From: Desulfovibrionaceae bacterium
GTDB taxonomy: Bacteria; Desulfobacterota; Desulfovibrionia; Desulfovibrionales; Desulfovibrionaceae
Assembly: GCA_015709315.1 (NCBI GenBank)
Contig: JACCQI010000001.1
Location: 52,242 to 98,434 of the forward strand
Direction: 5' to 3'
Length of the DNA stretch: 46,193 nucleotides
The translations under genes were made by a program, and so were the position numbers. This document shows, one piece after another, positions 7,416 to 16,340 of the stretch. The notes under the pieces were generated by a model. The model was given only the letters and a program-made list of their open reading frames with translations. It made no database searches and had not been told where the DNA came from. How positions within the stretch are numbered: the stretch's first letter is position 1; each line of letters begins with the position of its first letter.

Positions 7416-9062
7416 TCATCCGCAGAAGAACCGGACGATGTCCTGCATGTACCATACTGCCGCCAGTCCGGCGAGGGACATGGTGATGGTGTAGGGCAGC
7501 GCAAGGATGACCATGCGTCCGTAGGAGAGCCGGATGACCGGCGCCAGGGCGGAGGTGAGCAGGAAGAGGAACGCGGCCTGACCGTTGGGGGTCGCCACGC
7601 TCGGGATGTTGGTCCCGGTGTTTATGGCTATAGCCAGTTTGTCGAAATTGTCCATGATCTCCCGGACCTTGCCCGCGGCTTCCGCCGGCAGCCCGGCCAG
7701 CACGTCGGCCCGGTCCAGGTGGGAGTCGGTCAGCATGTCCATGAGCGCCTGGCCGGTCATGCCGATGCCCGGCACGGCATGGAGCATCTGGGTGAAGTGC
7801 ATCTTGGTCTCGGTGATGTAGACCGTGGCCACGAACACGTTGTCCGAGATGGCGGAAAGCAGCCCGGAGGCCGCGTAGTAGGCGGCCATCTGCGAGGACC
7901 CCTTCATGTGCAGCACGTAGTCGATGACCGGCTTGAACAGGTGCTGGTCGTGGATCACGGCCACGACGGCGAAGAAGACCACCAGCAGGGCGGTGAAGGG
8001 CAGGGCCTCCTCGAAGGCGCGGCCCAGCCTGTGCTCCTCGGTGATGCCGTTGACCGTTGTCAGGATGACGATGACCGACAGGCCGATGATGCCCACGGCC
8101 GCAAGGTGGAAGGCCAGGCCGACGACCAGCCAGACCGCGCAGCACGCCTGCATGGCCAGCTTGACCCGGTCCGCGTGGTCCATCCGTTTTTCGGCCGTGC
8201 GGGATGCCTCCTGCATGTGGATGCGGATGACCTCCGGCAGCTTGACGCCGTAGCGGCACAGGGAGAACCGCTCCACCAACGCGCAGGTGGCGAGCCCCGT
8301 CGCGAGCACGGGCATGGAGATGGGGGCCACCTTGACGAAGAAGGTGCCGAAATGCCAGCCCATTTCCGCGCCGATGAGCAGGTTTTGCGGCTCGCCGACC
8401 AGGGTGCAGACCCCGCCCAGCGCCGTGCCCACGGCCCCGTGCATCATCAGGTTCCGCAAAAATCCCCTGAACCGCATCAGGTCGTCCCTGTCGAAGGACC
8501 GGCACTGCCCGTCGTCGCACAGGTCGTGTTCGTCCTGGTAGCCCTTGCCGGACACGTAGCGGTGGTAGACGTTGTAGAAGCCGTAGGCCACGGCGATGAT
8601 CACCGCCGTGACGGTCAGGGCGTCGAGAAAGGCGGAGAGCAGCGCTCCGGCTATGCAGAAAAGTTGGGATATGAGCAGCTTGGAGCGGATGGTGACCAGG
8701 ATGCGGGTGAAGGTGAACTGAAGCAGGTCCTTCATGAAGTAGATGCCCGCCACCATGAAGATCAAAAGCAGGAGGACCTCGAAGTTGGCCAGGGCCTCGT
8801 TGTAGACGGCGTCCGGGCTGGTCATGCCGAGGACGACCGCCTCCAGGGCCAGCATCCCTCCGGGCGACAGGGGGTAGCACTTGAGCGCCATGGCCAGGGT
8901 GAAGATGAATTCGCCGATGAGCGCCCATCCGGCCGCAAAGGTTCCGGCCGTGATGACCAGGATGGGATTGACCAGCAGGAACAGGATGAAGGTCGCCTTG
9001 TACCAGCGGGGGGCGTGGCCCAGTAAATTGCCGACAAAGGCGTTGGCGTACGAGGTTCGCAA
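7416..9062 (-). CDS. nhaB: Na+/H+ antiporter NhaB
   Basis: 548 residues, polytopic (about 12 helices) with strong NhaB character: GNLLGHAPRWYK near the N-terminus, CTLVGEPQNLLIG, SAISDNVFVATVYI and NIPSVATPNGQAAFLFLLTSAL. NhaB exports Na+ in exchange for H+; the E. coli protein is about 513 residues, so this one is slightly longer. It starts at TTG 9062 with AAGGAG seven bases upstream. It lies 33 bases after a response regulator gene and before the Rossmann-histidine kinase, so it is co-transcribed with the signalling genes and with a DASS symporter that would import Na+. Inference: NhaB re-exports the sodium brought in by that symporter. Confidence 0.93.
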   Translation of the reverse strand: MRTSYANAFVGNLLGHAPRWYKATFILFLLVNPILVITAGTFAAGWALIGEFIFTLAMALKCYPLSPGGMLALEAVVLGMTSPDAVYNEALANFEVLLLLIFMVAGIYFMKDLLQFTFTRILVTIRSKLLISQLFCIAGALLSAFLDALTVTAVIIAVAYGFYNVYHRYVSGKGYQDEHDLCDDGQCRSFDRDDLMRFRGFLRNLMMHGAVGTALGGVCTLVGEPQNLLIGAEMGWHFGTFFVKVAPISMPVLATGLATCALVERFSLCRYGVKLPEVIRIHMQEASRTAEKRMDHADRVKLAMQACCAVWLVVGLAFHLAAVGIIGLSVIVILTTVNGITEEHRLGRAFEEALPFTALLVVFFAVVAVIHDQHLFKPVIDYVLHMKGSSQMAAYYAASGLLSAISDNVFVATVYITETKMHFTQMLHAVPGIGMTGQALMDMLTDSHLDRADVLAGLPAEAAGKVREIMDNFDKLAIAINTGTNIPSVATPNGQAAFLFLLTSALAPVIRLSYGRMVILALPYTITMSLAGLAAVWYMQDIVRFFCG

Positions 9063-9095
9063 GCGTGGTCTCCTTGGAATGTGCGGGGCGTGGGG

Positions 9096-9524
9096 CTATT
9101 TGGCGGCGGAGCCGTCGATGAGTTGCGAGATGTCGATGTCGCCGTGGCGGAGCAGTTTCCTCTCCATGGCCCGCTGGACCGTTTCGAGGATTTCCGGCAC
9201 CGAGGCGGGCTTGAGCAGATAGTCGAACACGCCCTGCTGCAACAGGTCGGTGGCCTCGTCGATGGCCGCGTGCCCGGTCAGGCAGATGGTCTCCACGTCG
9301 AAGCCCTGCAACTGGATTTCGTGGAAGGTTTCCGCACCGGACATCCCCGGCATCTTCATGTCCAGCAGGATCACGTCGTATTCGTTGCTGGCCAGCGCGT
9401 TCAGGGCTTCCAGGCCGTCGGGGGCCGTGCCCACGGTGTGGCCTTCCGCCTTGAGTACACGGGCAAGGGATTCACGGAATCGTTCTTCGTCGTCCACAAT
9501 GAGAATGCGCGTCTTGGTGGTCAT
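9096..9524 (-). CDS. Single-domain response regulator
   Basis: 142 residues, CheY-like receiver only. The acidic pocket is VDDEE (about 9-13), the phosphoacceptor Asp is in VILLDMKMPG (about 53), Thr is in CLTGHA and Lys in YLLKPAS. A short C-terminal tail (about 120-142) has no recognisable output domain. The start ATG 9524 is preceded by AGGGAGGT. Only two bases separate it from the upstream histidine kinase gene, its most likely partner. Confidence 0.93.
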   Translation of the reverse strand: MTTKTRILIVDDEERFRESLARVLKAEGHTVGTAPDGLEALNALASNEYDVILLDMKMPGMSGAETFHEIQLQGFDVETICLTGHAAIDEATDLLQQGVFDYLLKPASVPEILETVQRAMERKLLRHGDIDISQLIDGSAAK

Positions 9525-9526
9525 GG

Positions 9527-10453
9527 CTACCTCCCTGGTTGCCTGGGTATGCAAACGGTGAACCGCGCGCCCCGCTTGTCCGGGGGGGAGTCCACGGTGA
9601 TGTTTCCGCCGAGTTCGTTGATGATCCTGAGGCTCACGGACAGGCCGAGTCCGGTTCCCTCGCCGGGCGGCTTGGTGGTGAAGAACGGGTTGAACACCCG
9701 CGACCAGTCTTGGGCGGGAATGCCCGGTCCGGTGTCCCTGATTTCGGCGCACGCCCTGTCGTTGGTGCAATAGGTGGTGACGAATATGCCGCCGTCCTTT
9801 TCCACGGCCTGGACCGCGTTGATCAGGATGTTGAGAAAGACCTGCCTGAGCAGCGGGGGGTCGGTTTTGATAAGGGGCATGTCGTCGTCGAACAGCCGGA
9901 CGATGCGGATGTTCTTGGGGCCGGTCTCGCGTTCGACCAGGGCCAGCATGTCCTCCAGGAGGCGGTTGATGTCCGCGAACTGGCTCACGGTCTTCCGGCT
10001 GCGGGCGAAATCAAGCAGTTTGTGGGTGATGTCCGAGCAGCGGCTGACCTGGGAGTCGATGACGTCGAGGCTGTCCCGGATCTCGCGCAGGGCCTCGGGC
10101 GACGGATCGGAGTTCAGGTTGACCCGGATCAGCTCCGCCTCCTGCACGATGATGTTCAGGGGATTGTTGATTTCGTGGGCGATGCCCGTGGAGATTTCGC
10201 CCAGGGCCAGGGTCTTTTGGGACTGGATGAGCTGGTTGCCGATGTCCTCCCGTTCGGCCGAGGCCGCGCCCAGCCAGCGGGCCGCGAGCCTGAGCACCCA
10301 CCACATGATCCCGGCCAGGCCGAGGGCCGCGGCGATGGTGGCCGCGCCGCCCGTCCGGTCGCGCTCCCAGGCCATGGCCGCGATGGCCAGGCACGATGCC
10401 GGGTAGACGTATTGTCCCAGCGTTATGGCGCGTCTGGCCCGCGCGAGGTTCAT
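9527..10453 (-). CDS. Membrane histidine kinase without periplasmic sensor
   Basis: 308 residues. Two hydrophobic stretches (about 12-28 and 36-58) with a very short external loop are followed by HisKA (phospho-His in GIAHEINNPLN, about 87-97) and HATPase (NILINAVQAVE, DTGPGIP, EGTGLGLSVS). The small membrane anchor means any stimulus is likely sensed in the membrane or through another protein. The start overlaps the stop of the upstream response regulator by 4 bases (ATGA) and has AGGAGG upstream. The kinase sits between two receiver genes in the operon, consistent with a phosphorelay. Confidence 0.92.
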   Translation of the reverse strand: MNLARARRAITLGQYVYPASCLAIAAMAWERDRTGGAATIAAALGLAGIMWWVLRLAARWLGAASAEREDIGNQLIQSQKTLALGEISTGIAHEINNPLNIIVQEAELIRVNLNSDPSPEALREIRDSLDVIDSQVSRCSDITHKLLDFARSRKTVSQFADINRLLEDMLALVERETGPKNIRIVRLFDDDMPLIKTDPPLLRQVFLNILINAVQAVEKDGGIFVTTYCTNDRACAEIRDTGPGIPAQDWSRVFNPFFTTKPPGEGTGLGLSVSLRIINELGGNITVDSPPDKRGARFTVCIPRQPGR

Positions 10454-10848
10454 GCCTCCTCCCTGTCCTTTCTCCGAAGCTGGGTGTGCTCGCAGGCCGC
10501 CCGGATGCGTTCGATCAGGTCGTCGATGGAGAACGGCTTGAGGATGTAGTCGTAGGCGCCGTGGCTGATGCCCTCGATGCCCGATTGCATGGACCCGTGG
10601 CCGGTGAGCATGATGACCGCAGTATTCGGGCGGCGCTTGCGGATCTCCTTGAGTGTCTCGATGCCGTCCAGGCCGGGCATGCGGACATCCAGGATGACCA
10701 CGTCGACCGGCGTGTCGCGGAGGAATTCAAGGGCCTCGGCGCCGGTGGCCACGGTGTCCACATCAATGTTCCGCCGGGTCAGGCGGCGTTTGATGAGCTT
10801 CAGGAAGTCCTGTTCGTCGTCAACGACGAGTACGCGTATTCTGGTCAT
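10450..10848 (-). CDS. Single-domain response regulator
   Basis: 132 residues, receiver domain only: VVDDEQDF (about 7-14), phospho-Asp in VVILDVRMPG (about 51), MLTGHGS and YILKPFS. No DNA-binding or enzymatic output. ATG 10848 is chosen (AAGGAGG upstream); this ATG overlaps the TAA of the preceding Cache kinase (TAATG), so the two are translationally coupled and probably a cognate pair. It is closely similar to the receiver encoded at 15103-15501. Confidence 0.93.
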   Translation of the reverse strand: MTRIRVLVVDDEQDFLKLIKRRLTRRNIDVDTVATGAEALEFLRDTPVDVVILDVRMPGLDGIETLKEIRKRRPNTAVIMLTGHGSMQSGIEGISHGAYDYILKPFSIDDLIERIRAACEHTQLRRKDREEA

Positions 10849-12521
10849 TATTCCTCCTTGCATCCGGGGAAATAGGGGCAGTTGAGCGGAAGGCTGATCG
10901 TGAAGGTCGTTCCCCGGCCCGGCTCGCTGCGCACGTCGATGGTGCCGCCGAGCTTGTTGAGAGCACTATAGACTATGGACAGGCCGAGTCCGGTTCCCTC
11001 GCCGGCGGCCTTGGTGGTGAAGAACGGGTCGAACACCTTGGGAAGCAATTCCTGGGAGATGCCCGCGCCCGTGTCGGATATTTCCAGGGCCACCCGGTCG
11101 CCCGCCCTGGTGGTGGACAGGGTGATGGTCCCGTTTTCGTCGATGGCGTCGATGGCGTTTTCCAGCAGATTCAGGATGACCTGCTGCAACTGGTCGGGAT
11201 CCGTGGTTATCAGCGGCAGGTCCTGGTCCAGCTTGCACTCAACCTGGATGTCCCTGTGGCGGGTTTCGTTTTCCAGGAACGAGGCCGTCTGGTTGGCCAG
11301 CATGTTCAGGTCCACGTCCTCGTGCAGGGGTTCCATGCGGCGGGCGAAGCCGAGCATGCGGTGGGTGACCGTGCGCGCCCGCTCCACGTGGCGGTCGATG
11401 TCGCCGATGGCCTCCTGGAGGTCGTCCACGGCCGGTCCTTCGCCCAATTCGCCGTCGTTGATGATGTCCCGTATCCAGCCCGCGCTCTCGCGGATGATGG
11501 ACAGGGGGTTGTTGACCTCGTGGGCCACGCCCGCGGCCAGCTTGCCGAGCGAGGCCATCTTGCTCGACTGCATGACCGCCGCATCCATGGCCGCCCGCTC
11601 CCGGTCCGCGATCCTGAGTTTGTTGACCATGGAGTAGACCGTGGCGTACGCGCCCACGAAGATCATCAGGGCGCACACGGCAAGCAGGATGTAAACCAGC
11701 GACCGGGTCCGCAGCAGCGGGGAAAGCTCCTCGTCCGGGCTTTCCATGATGACCAGCCGCCACCCGGTGTGGGCGAGGGGGGCGGTCCCGGCGATGAAGT
11801 CCGTGCCTTTTTCCCGCCAGGTCCGGATGGTGATGCCCTGACTTTCCGGCTCGAGGGGCAGGGGGGCTTCGGACAGGACCTTGCCGCCGAAGCGGGACGG
11901 GGTTTGCAACTCGTTGGCGCCGTTGACCAGGTAGGCGTCGCCCAGCCGCCCGGTGCGGACGGTGCGGACCAGCGAGGTGAACACGTCGGAGTCGATGGTG
12001 GCCCGGAGGATCCAGTTTCGGCCCGCCTCCTGCCGCTTCACGGCGACGATGAAGTGCGGGTAGTTGCGGAATCCCATGAACACGTCGCTGATGTACACCC
12101 CCTTGAGCATGACCTGGTGGAACCACGGCGCGTCCTTGTAGTTGACCGCCTTGAGGTCGAAGGGGCCGCAGTACGCCTCATGTTCGCCGTCCTGGCTGAC
12201 GACGCCGAGGTCAAGGAAGGAGCGCGACCTGTCGTGAATGATCTTGAATATCCTGTTCAGGCGGTCTTCGTCCTTCATCTCTTCGAAGGTGTGCATCTCC
12301 GCCAGCGTCTGGAGCTGCGAGAGCCGTTGGTCTAGGAACATGTCGATGGTTTCGCGCTTGTTCCCCACCATGAGCCGGAGGTTGCTGGTCAGCTTTTCCT
12401 CGTAAGCCTGCTTGAATTCGGCGTGCAGCACGTAGCCCAGGGCGAACAGGGGGATCAGGGAAAGACCCATGGTGGTCAGAACCAGGGTCCATTTGAGTCG
12501 GACGTAGGACGGGGCGGTCAT
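10848..12521 (-). CDS. Cache-domain membrane histidine kinase
   Basis: 557 residues. TM1 about 12-30, a periplasmic dCache-like domain about 35-270 (with YISDVFMGFRNYPHFIVAVK and RNWILRATIDSDVF), TM2 about 277-298, HisKA with GVAHEVNNPLSII (about 335) and HATPase with NLLENAIDAID, DTGAGI and GEGTGLGLSIV. dCache domains bind small ligands such as organic acids and amino acids. Its sensor domain is visibly paralogous to that of the kinase at 23006-24685. The start overlaps the stop of the PEP-synthase-like gene (ATGA) and the stop overlaps the next receiver gene. It ends in CPYFPGCKEE. Confidence 0.93.
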   Translation of the reverse strand: MTAPSYVRLKWTLVLTTMGLSLIPLFALGYVLHAEFKQAYEEKLTSNLRLMVGNKRETIDMFLDQRLSQLQTLAEMHTFEEMKDEDRLNRIFKIIHDRSRSFLDLGVVSQDGEHEAYCGPFDLKAVNYKDAPWFHQVMLKGVYISDVFMGFRNYPHFIVAVKRQEAGRNWILRATIDSDVFTSLVRTVRTGRLGDAYLVNGANELQTPSRFGGKVLSEAPLPLEPESQGITIRTWREKGTDFIAGTAPLAHTGWRLVIMESPDEELSPLLRTRSLVYILLAVCALMIFVGAYATVYSMVNKLRIADRERAAMDAAVMQSSKMASLGKLAAGVAHEVNNPLSIIRESAGWIRDIINDGELGEGPAVDDLQEAIGDIDRHVERARTVTHRMLGFARRMEPLHEDVDLNMLANQTASFLENETRHRDIQVECKLDQDLPLITTDPDQLQQVILNLLENAIDAIDENGTITLSTTRAGDRVALEISDTGAGISQELLPKVFDPFFTTKAAGEGTGLGLSIVYSALNKLGGTIDVRSEPGRGTTFTISLPLNCPYFPGCKEE

Positions 12522-15106
12522 GACAGGTACCTCGCGGTGTCGGGTTCCGTGGCGATGTCCGCCAGAATGGCGGCGATGTCCGTGTCGAACTTTTCCCGGT
12601 AGCGGCGTTCCGCCTCCGGGTCGGCCATGGCCATGTCGATCTGGCGGGTGTGCATGAGAAGGTAGCCCAGGATGGCCATGGCCTGCTCCACGGCCGGGCG
12701 GGAAACGCGCTCCAGCCGGGCGAACAGGGAGTCTTCCCGGACTTCGACGATGAAGCCCCGGCGTTCCAGGATGTCCGCCACCATGCGAGTGCGGATGTTG
12801 CGCCGCGCCATGTCGGCCCCGCCGCCCTGGAATTGGAACAGGGCGTAGTTTTCGCCCGGGTCGTCCCCGGCGAAACCTTCAATGGTGCAGAAGTGGAAGC
12901 CGAAGCGGGACTGGAGATTGCAGTAGTTCCGGCCCACGATGAAGTAGTTGCGCTCGCCCATGGAGTTGGCCGCGCCCGGAGCCAGCCCCGGGGTCTGGGC
13001 CGCAGTGGTCAGCACGGACATGAATCCCTTGGCGCAGGCCGGCGGCGGGCCGTCCCACGGGATGGCGGTCATGCCCTTCCACAGGGCCTGCATGGGGTTG
13101 GAGCGGACGTCCTCCAGACCGATGGCCTTGTCCTCGTCCGAGCCGGAGGTGCCGCCGCCTATGTCCACCAGCCAGTATTGCATGTGGCGGTCGGTCTTGA
13201 GTCTGCGGGCGCTGCCCGAGGGCCGATCGCCCATGGCGAACATCTCTGCCACGCCCTTTTCGTGGCAGAATCGGGTGATGTCGTGCAGGGAGCGGCACAT
13301 CTCAGGCCGGAAGTCCGGCGACTCCGGGTCGGTCAGGCTCAGGGGGGAGACGTATTGCATCACGCCCTCCAGGGCCTGGGAAACATCGGTCGCCCGGCGC
13401 GGTTCGTTGCGCGCGGCGGCGTTGACTATCTGCTGCTCGCGGTGGCCGAGGTAGATGGTGCCCGTGGTGCCGTTCACCGTGACGATGGATACGCCGGAAA
13501 GCCTCTCCATGGCCCCCGGCGCGCCGATCAGGGCCGGGATGCCGAATTCGCGCGACACGTTGGCCAGGTGGCCTGCCGCGCTGCCGTATTCCGTGATCAG
13601 GGCCGAGGCCCTGGGGAGCAGGGCGGACAGCTGCGGCTTGGCCGTGCGGGCCAAAAGGACCGCGCCGTCCGGGAAGCGGAGCATGTCGCTGTCGGTCTCC
13701 ACCTTGACCACGTACCCCGAGGCCGCGCCGGGGCTGGCCGGTATGCAGCCGGAAAGCAGGGCGAAGAGCCGGTCCGCGTCGTCGTCCGGGGGCGGGCTGG
13801 CCGGGAGCTTGCAGACGGCCAGGGGGCGGCATTGCAGTATGTATATCTGCCCGTTGCGCTTCATGGCCCATTCGATGTCCTGGGGATGCCGGAAATGTTC
13901 CTCGATGCGGGCGGCGATCTTGGCCAGGCGCACGGCGTCCTCGTCGGAGATGGCCGGGGTCACGCTCGCCTCGCCGTATAGTTTTTCCTTGCCGATGCGG
14001 CCGTCCCGGCCGAGCACGTAGCGCACGCTCTTTTCCGCGATTTCCTTGTCGACCACGTCCAGGGTCTTGCGGTCGATGACGAAGGAATCGGCCTGAGTGG
14101 AGCCGTCCACCACCGCGCAGGGCAGGCCGCGGACGGCGTTGATGACGATCCTGCGGTTGTTGTCTCCCATGGGGAAGCGGGTGTAGATCACGCCTCCGGC
14201 CACGGCGCGGACCATCTCCATGCAGCCGACGGCCATGACCATTTCATCCTCTCTCAGTCCCCGGTTGAGGGTATAGGTCATGGCCGTGGCCGAATAGAGG
14301 CTGGCCAGGACGGCCCGGTAGGCGTCGGCGAGGCGTCTTGGCTTGACGCCGAGCATGGACAGGAACTGCCCGGCGTAGCTGGCCATTTCCGTGTCCTCGC
14401 ACAGGGCGCTGCTGCGTACGGCGAGCTTGGGATCGTCCATCTTTTCGCAGGCATCGGTCATGGCCTTTTCCAGCTCGGGCGGGAGGGGGGCCATGTCTAT
14501 GGCGTTGCGGATGGATTCCTCCAGGGCCTGGAGTTCTTCCAAGGTGCCGCATCCGTGGATTTGGATGAGGCGGTTGATTTCGTCGAACAGCCGGGTGCGC
14601 TCCATGAACAGATGGAAGGCGCTGGCCGTGATGGAAAAGCCCTCGGGCACCCGCACGCCCAGCTTGGCCCGGACTTCGCCGAGCAACGCCATCTTGGACC
14701 CGGTTTCGGGCAGGGAACCCGCGTGAATGTCGTCCAGATCGAGGACCAGCGGCCCGACGGGCCGTTCCGCGTGGGCGTTCAGGGTCTTGTCCATGGTCTG
14801 GACGATGTCGTTGAACACCTGGCGCAGTTCCTCGTACTTGCCCGGGGCCATGCGGCAAAGGCGTTCGATCATCTGGCGGACGCCCGCGGCCACCTTGAGA
14901 CTCTGCGCCCGGACGTGCGCGATGCCGAGCACCCGCCCGGAGCGGGACGCCTCCTGCATCTCGGCCATGGTTTCCAGCGCCTTGTTGTTGGCGGCCAGAA
15001 GCAGCCGGAAGTTTTCGGATTTGGCCAGGAATTTCTCCCTGTTGCCCGTGTCCCGATCCTGCTGCCGGTGTATGAAGTTGAAAAAGGTCTTGATGGCCGC
15101 CCTCAT
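12518..15106 (-). CDS. PEP-synthase/PPDK-like phosphotransferase lacking the PEP barrel
   Basis: 862 residues. The first 150 residues are helical and unrecognised. Residues about 150-430 match the PPDK/PEP-synthase ATP-grasp domain (GSKMALLGEVRAKLGVRVPEGF, AVRSSALCEDTEMASYAGQF, PQDIEWAMKRNGQIYILQCRPL). Residues about 470-560 match the swivelling phosphohistidine domain, with the catalytic His in TEYGSAAGHLANVSREFGIP. The last 300 residues do not look like the usual PEP/pyruvate TIM barrel. Known family chemistry moves phosphate from ATP to the swivelling His; the final acceptor here is unknown. It is sandwiched between a receiver gene and a histidine kinase gene with ATGA overlaps on both sides, so a regulatory phosphotransfer role is plausible. 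SD GGAGGGG precedes the ATG. Confidence 0.85.
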   Translation of the reverse strand: MRAAIKTFFNFIHRQQDRDTGNREKFLAKSENFRLLLAANNKALETMAEMQEASRSGRVLGIAHVRAQSLKVAAGVRQMIERLCRMAPGKYEELRQVFNDIVQTMDKTLNAHAERPVGPLVLDLDDIHAGSLPETGSKMALLGEVRAKLGVRVPEGFSITASAFHLFMERTRLFDEINRLIQIHGCGTLEELQALEESIRNAIDMAPLPPELEKAMTDACEKMDDPKLAVRSSALCEDTEMASYAGQFLSMLGVKPRRLADAYRAVLASLYSATAMTYTLNRGLREDEMVMAVGCMEMVRAVAGGVIYTRFPMGDNNRRIVINAVRGLPCAVVDGSTQADSFVIDRKTLDVVDKEIAEKSVRYVLGRDGRIGKEKLYGEASVTPAISDEDAVRLAKIAARIEEHFRHPQDIEWAMKRNGQIYILQCRPLAVCKLPASPPPDDDADRLFALLSGCIPASPGAASGYVVKVETDSDMLRFPDGAVLLARTAKPQLSALLPRASALITEYGSAAGHLANVSREFGIPALIGAPGAMERLSGVSIVTVNGTTGTIYLGHREQQIVNAAARNEPRRATDVSQALEGVMQYVSPLSLTDPESPDFRPEMCRSLHDITRFCHEKGVAEMFAMGDRPSGSARRLKTDRHMQYWLVDIGGGTSGSDEDKAIGLEDVRSNPMQALWKGMTAIPWDGPPPACAKGFMSVLTTAAQTPGLAPGAANSMGERNYFIVGRNYCNLQSRFGFHFCTIEGFAGDDPGENYALFQFQGGGADMARRNIRTRMVADILERRGFIVEVREDSLFARLERVSRPAVEQAMAILGYLLMHTRQIDMAMADPEAERRYREKFDTDIAAILADIATEPDTARYLS

Positions 15107-15501
15107 TCGTCACCCCTCCGCGGCCGGGTGAGCGAACGCGACTTGACCGCGTCCATGACCTTGAAGAACAACTCGTCCGTGCCCACGGGCTTGAGCAGGA
15201 AGTCGAACGCGCCGCAGTCCATGCCGTCGATCAGCGTCTTGTGGTCGGCGTGGCCGGTGAGGATGATCACCGGCAGGTCCGGGGCCACGGCCTTGATGCG
15301 GCGCAGGGTCTCGATGCCGTTCATGTCGGGCATCATCACATCCAGGATGACCACGTCGAATTCGGTTTCCGCGATTCTTTCCAAAGCCTCCTGGCCGCTG
15401 GAGGCGATGGTCACCTCGGCGTTGCGGCGGATGAAGCGGCGCGAGTAGGCGGTGAGGAAGTCCTGTTCGTCGTCAACAAGCAGCAGGCGTATCTTTGTCA
15501 T
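15103..15501 (-). CDS. Single-domain response regulator
   Basis: 132 residues, receiver only: LLVDDEQDF (about 6-14), phospho-Asp in VVILDVMMPD, ILTGHADH and FLLKPVG. ATG 15501 is chosen because AGGGAGAG lies upstream; a longer in-frame start would add a Pro/Arg-rich leader encoded by the intercistronic hairpin. The stop overlaps the start of the PEP-synthase-like gene by 4 bases. Confidence 0.93.
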   Translation of the reverse strand: MTKIRLLLVDDEQDFLTAYSRRFIRRNAEVTIASSGQEALERIAETEFDVVILDVMMPDMNGIETLRRIKAVAPDLPVIILTGHADHKTLIDGMDCGAFDFLLKPVGTDELFFKVMDAVKSRSLTRPRRGDE

Positions 15502-15533
15502 GTCGGCTCTCCCTGGCGTTTTCTCCCTCCGGG

Positions 15534-15561
15534 GCCGGGGGCGAGGGGGGTTGCCCCCGGC
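15534..15561 (-). promoter_or_regulatory. Intercistronic hairpin
   Basis: GCCGGGGGC (15534-15542) pairs with GCCCCCGGC (15553-15561). It is not followed by a T run on the minus strand, so RNA stability or processing fits better than termination. Confidence 0.55.
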
Positions 15562-15576
15562 CGGGTGGGGAGGAAG

Positions 15577-15612
15577 AAATGCACCGTTATTTGCGCTCAA
15601 CGCGGTGCATTT
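15577..15612 (-). promoter_or_regulatory. Intercistronic hairpin after the Yip1 gene
   Basis: A 10-bp stem AAATGCACCG / CGGTGCATTT with a 16-base loop, directly after the Yip1-gene stop. On the minus strand it is followed by CTTCC, not a T run. It could be a weak attenuator or processing site within the operon. Confidence 0.5.
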
Positions 15613-15615
15613 TCA

Positions 15616-16164
15616 CTAGAAAAGTGTTTTCAGCTCCAGGACCAGCGGAGCCGCGCTCCAGAAGAAAAGCAGAAGAAGGACGGCGGTCATGACCAGGAGC
15701 AGCACGGCCTTGATCTTGCCGATGCCGAGTGCCTTGACCAGGCCGACCCCGACCAGCAGGGCGCGGACGGGTTCCATGACGATGGCCAGCCCCGGAATCC
15801 AGGATATGACCATGACCGCGCCGCTTGCGTAGGCGTAGATATTGAAGACCCGGCTGAAGGGGGTGCGCTCCCGGCCGGACATGCCGAGCAGGATGAAGGT
15901 GATCATGGCCGCAAACGCGGGCATGAGCACCGCGTTCGCCATCATGATGAGGCCCATGGTCAGGGAGTTCTCGAAGAAATAGGCCATGGAAACCGAGCAG
16001 TAGAAGATGGCCGACACCATGAGGAAAAGCAGGGGCTTTCGGGAGCCCGTCTCCTGCGCGGTCCGCTCGTAGAAGCGGGCCGGGGAGCGCATGACCTCCA
16101 TGAGGATGTCGAAATATTCCCTGATGTTGAATTTCGTCTCGTTCGTCATGCCGGTGGCTTCCAT
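15616..16164 (-). CDS. Yip1-family membrane protein
   Basis: 182 residues. A soluble N-terminus (REYFDILMEVMRSPARFYERTAQETG) typical of bacterial Yip1-domain proteins is followed by about five helices (about 47-180). The role of the family in bacteria is unclear. ATG 16164 has GGGAGG upstream that overlaps the stop codon of the 49-residue protein gene; an internal ATG five codons later is possible. It sits between a DASS transporter pair and the receiver/phosphotransferase genes. Confidence 0.8.
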   Translation of the reverse strand: MEATGMTNETKFNIREYFDILMEVMRSPARFYERTAQETGSRKPLLFLMVSAIFYCSVSMAYFFENSLTMGLIMMANAVLMPAFAAMITFILLGMSGRERTPFSRVFNIYAYASGAVMVISWIPGLAIVMEPVRALLVGVGLVKALGIGKIKAVLLLVMTAVLLLLFFWSAAPLVLELKTLF

Positions 16165-16173
16165 GTGGCCTCC

Positions 16174-16323
16174 CTAGAAATGGGTAATGGCGTAGTCGAC
16201 CACGCCCCAGATGAGCATGGCCAGGGTGAGCAGAAAGAGCACGCGTTGTTCCGTCTGCTTGGTGAAGTAGGTGACGCCGTCCTTGTGGACGAAGGATTTT
16301 TTGGTTTCCTTGTTTTGATTCAT
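16174..16323 (-). CDS. 49-residue single-helix membrane protein
   Basis: A small gene with a strong AAGGAGAT Shine-Dalgarno. The protein has a charged N-terminal half (MNQNKETKKSFVHKDGVTYF) and one hydrophobic helix at about 28-46 (VLFLLTLAMLIWGVVDYAIT). Codon use fits the genome. It lies between the DASS symporter gene (63-base gap with a strong hairpin) and the Yip1 gene (9-base gap). Inference: an accessory subunit or regulator of the symporter, as small single-helix proteins often are. No family recognised. Confidence 0.85.
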   Translation of the reverse strand: MNQNKETKKSFVHKDGVTYFTKQTEQRVLFLLTLAMLIWGVVDYAITHF

Positions 16324-16340
16324 GGTATCTCCTTGTGTGA

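Noticed and set aside
5836-9026. Long plus-strand open frames opposite the kinase and nhaB genes
   Set aside because: They are antisense to genes with clear family motifs; their Val/Gly/Gln/His-rich composition is typical of GC-rich shadow frames.
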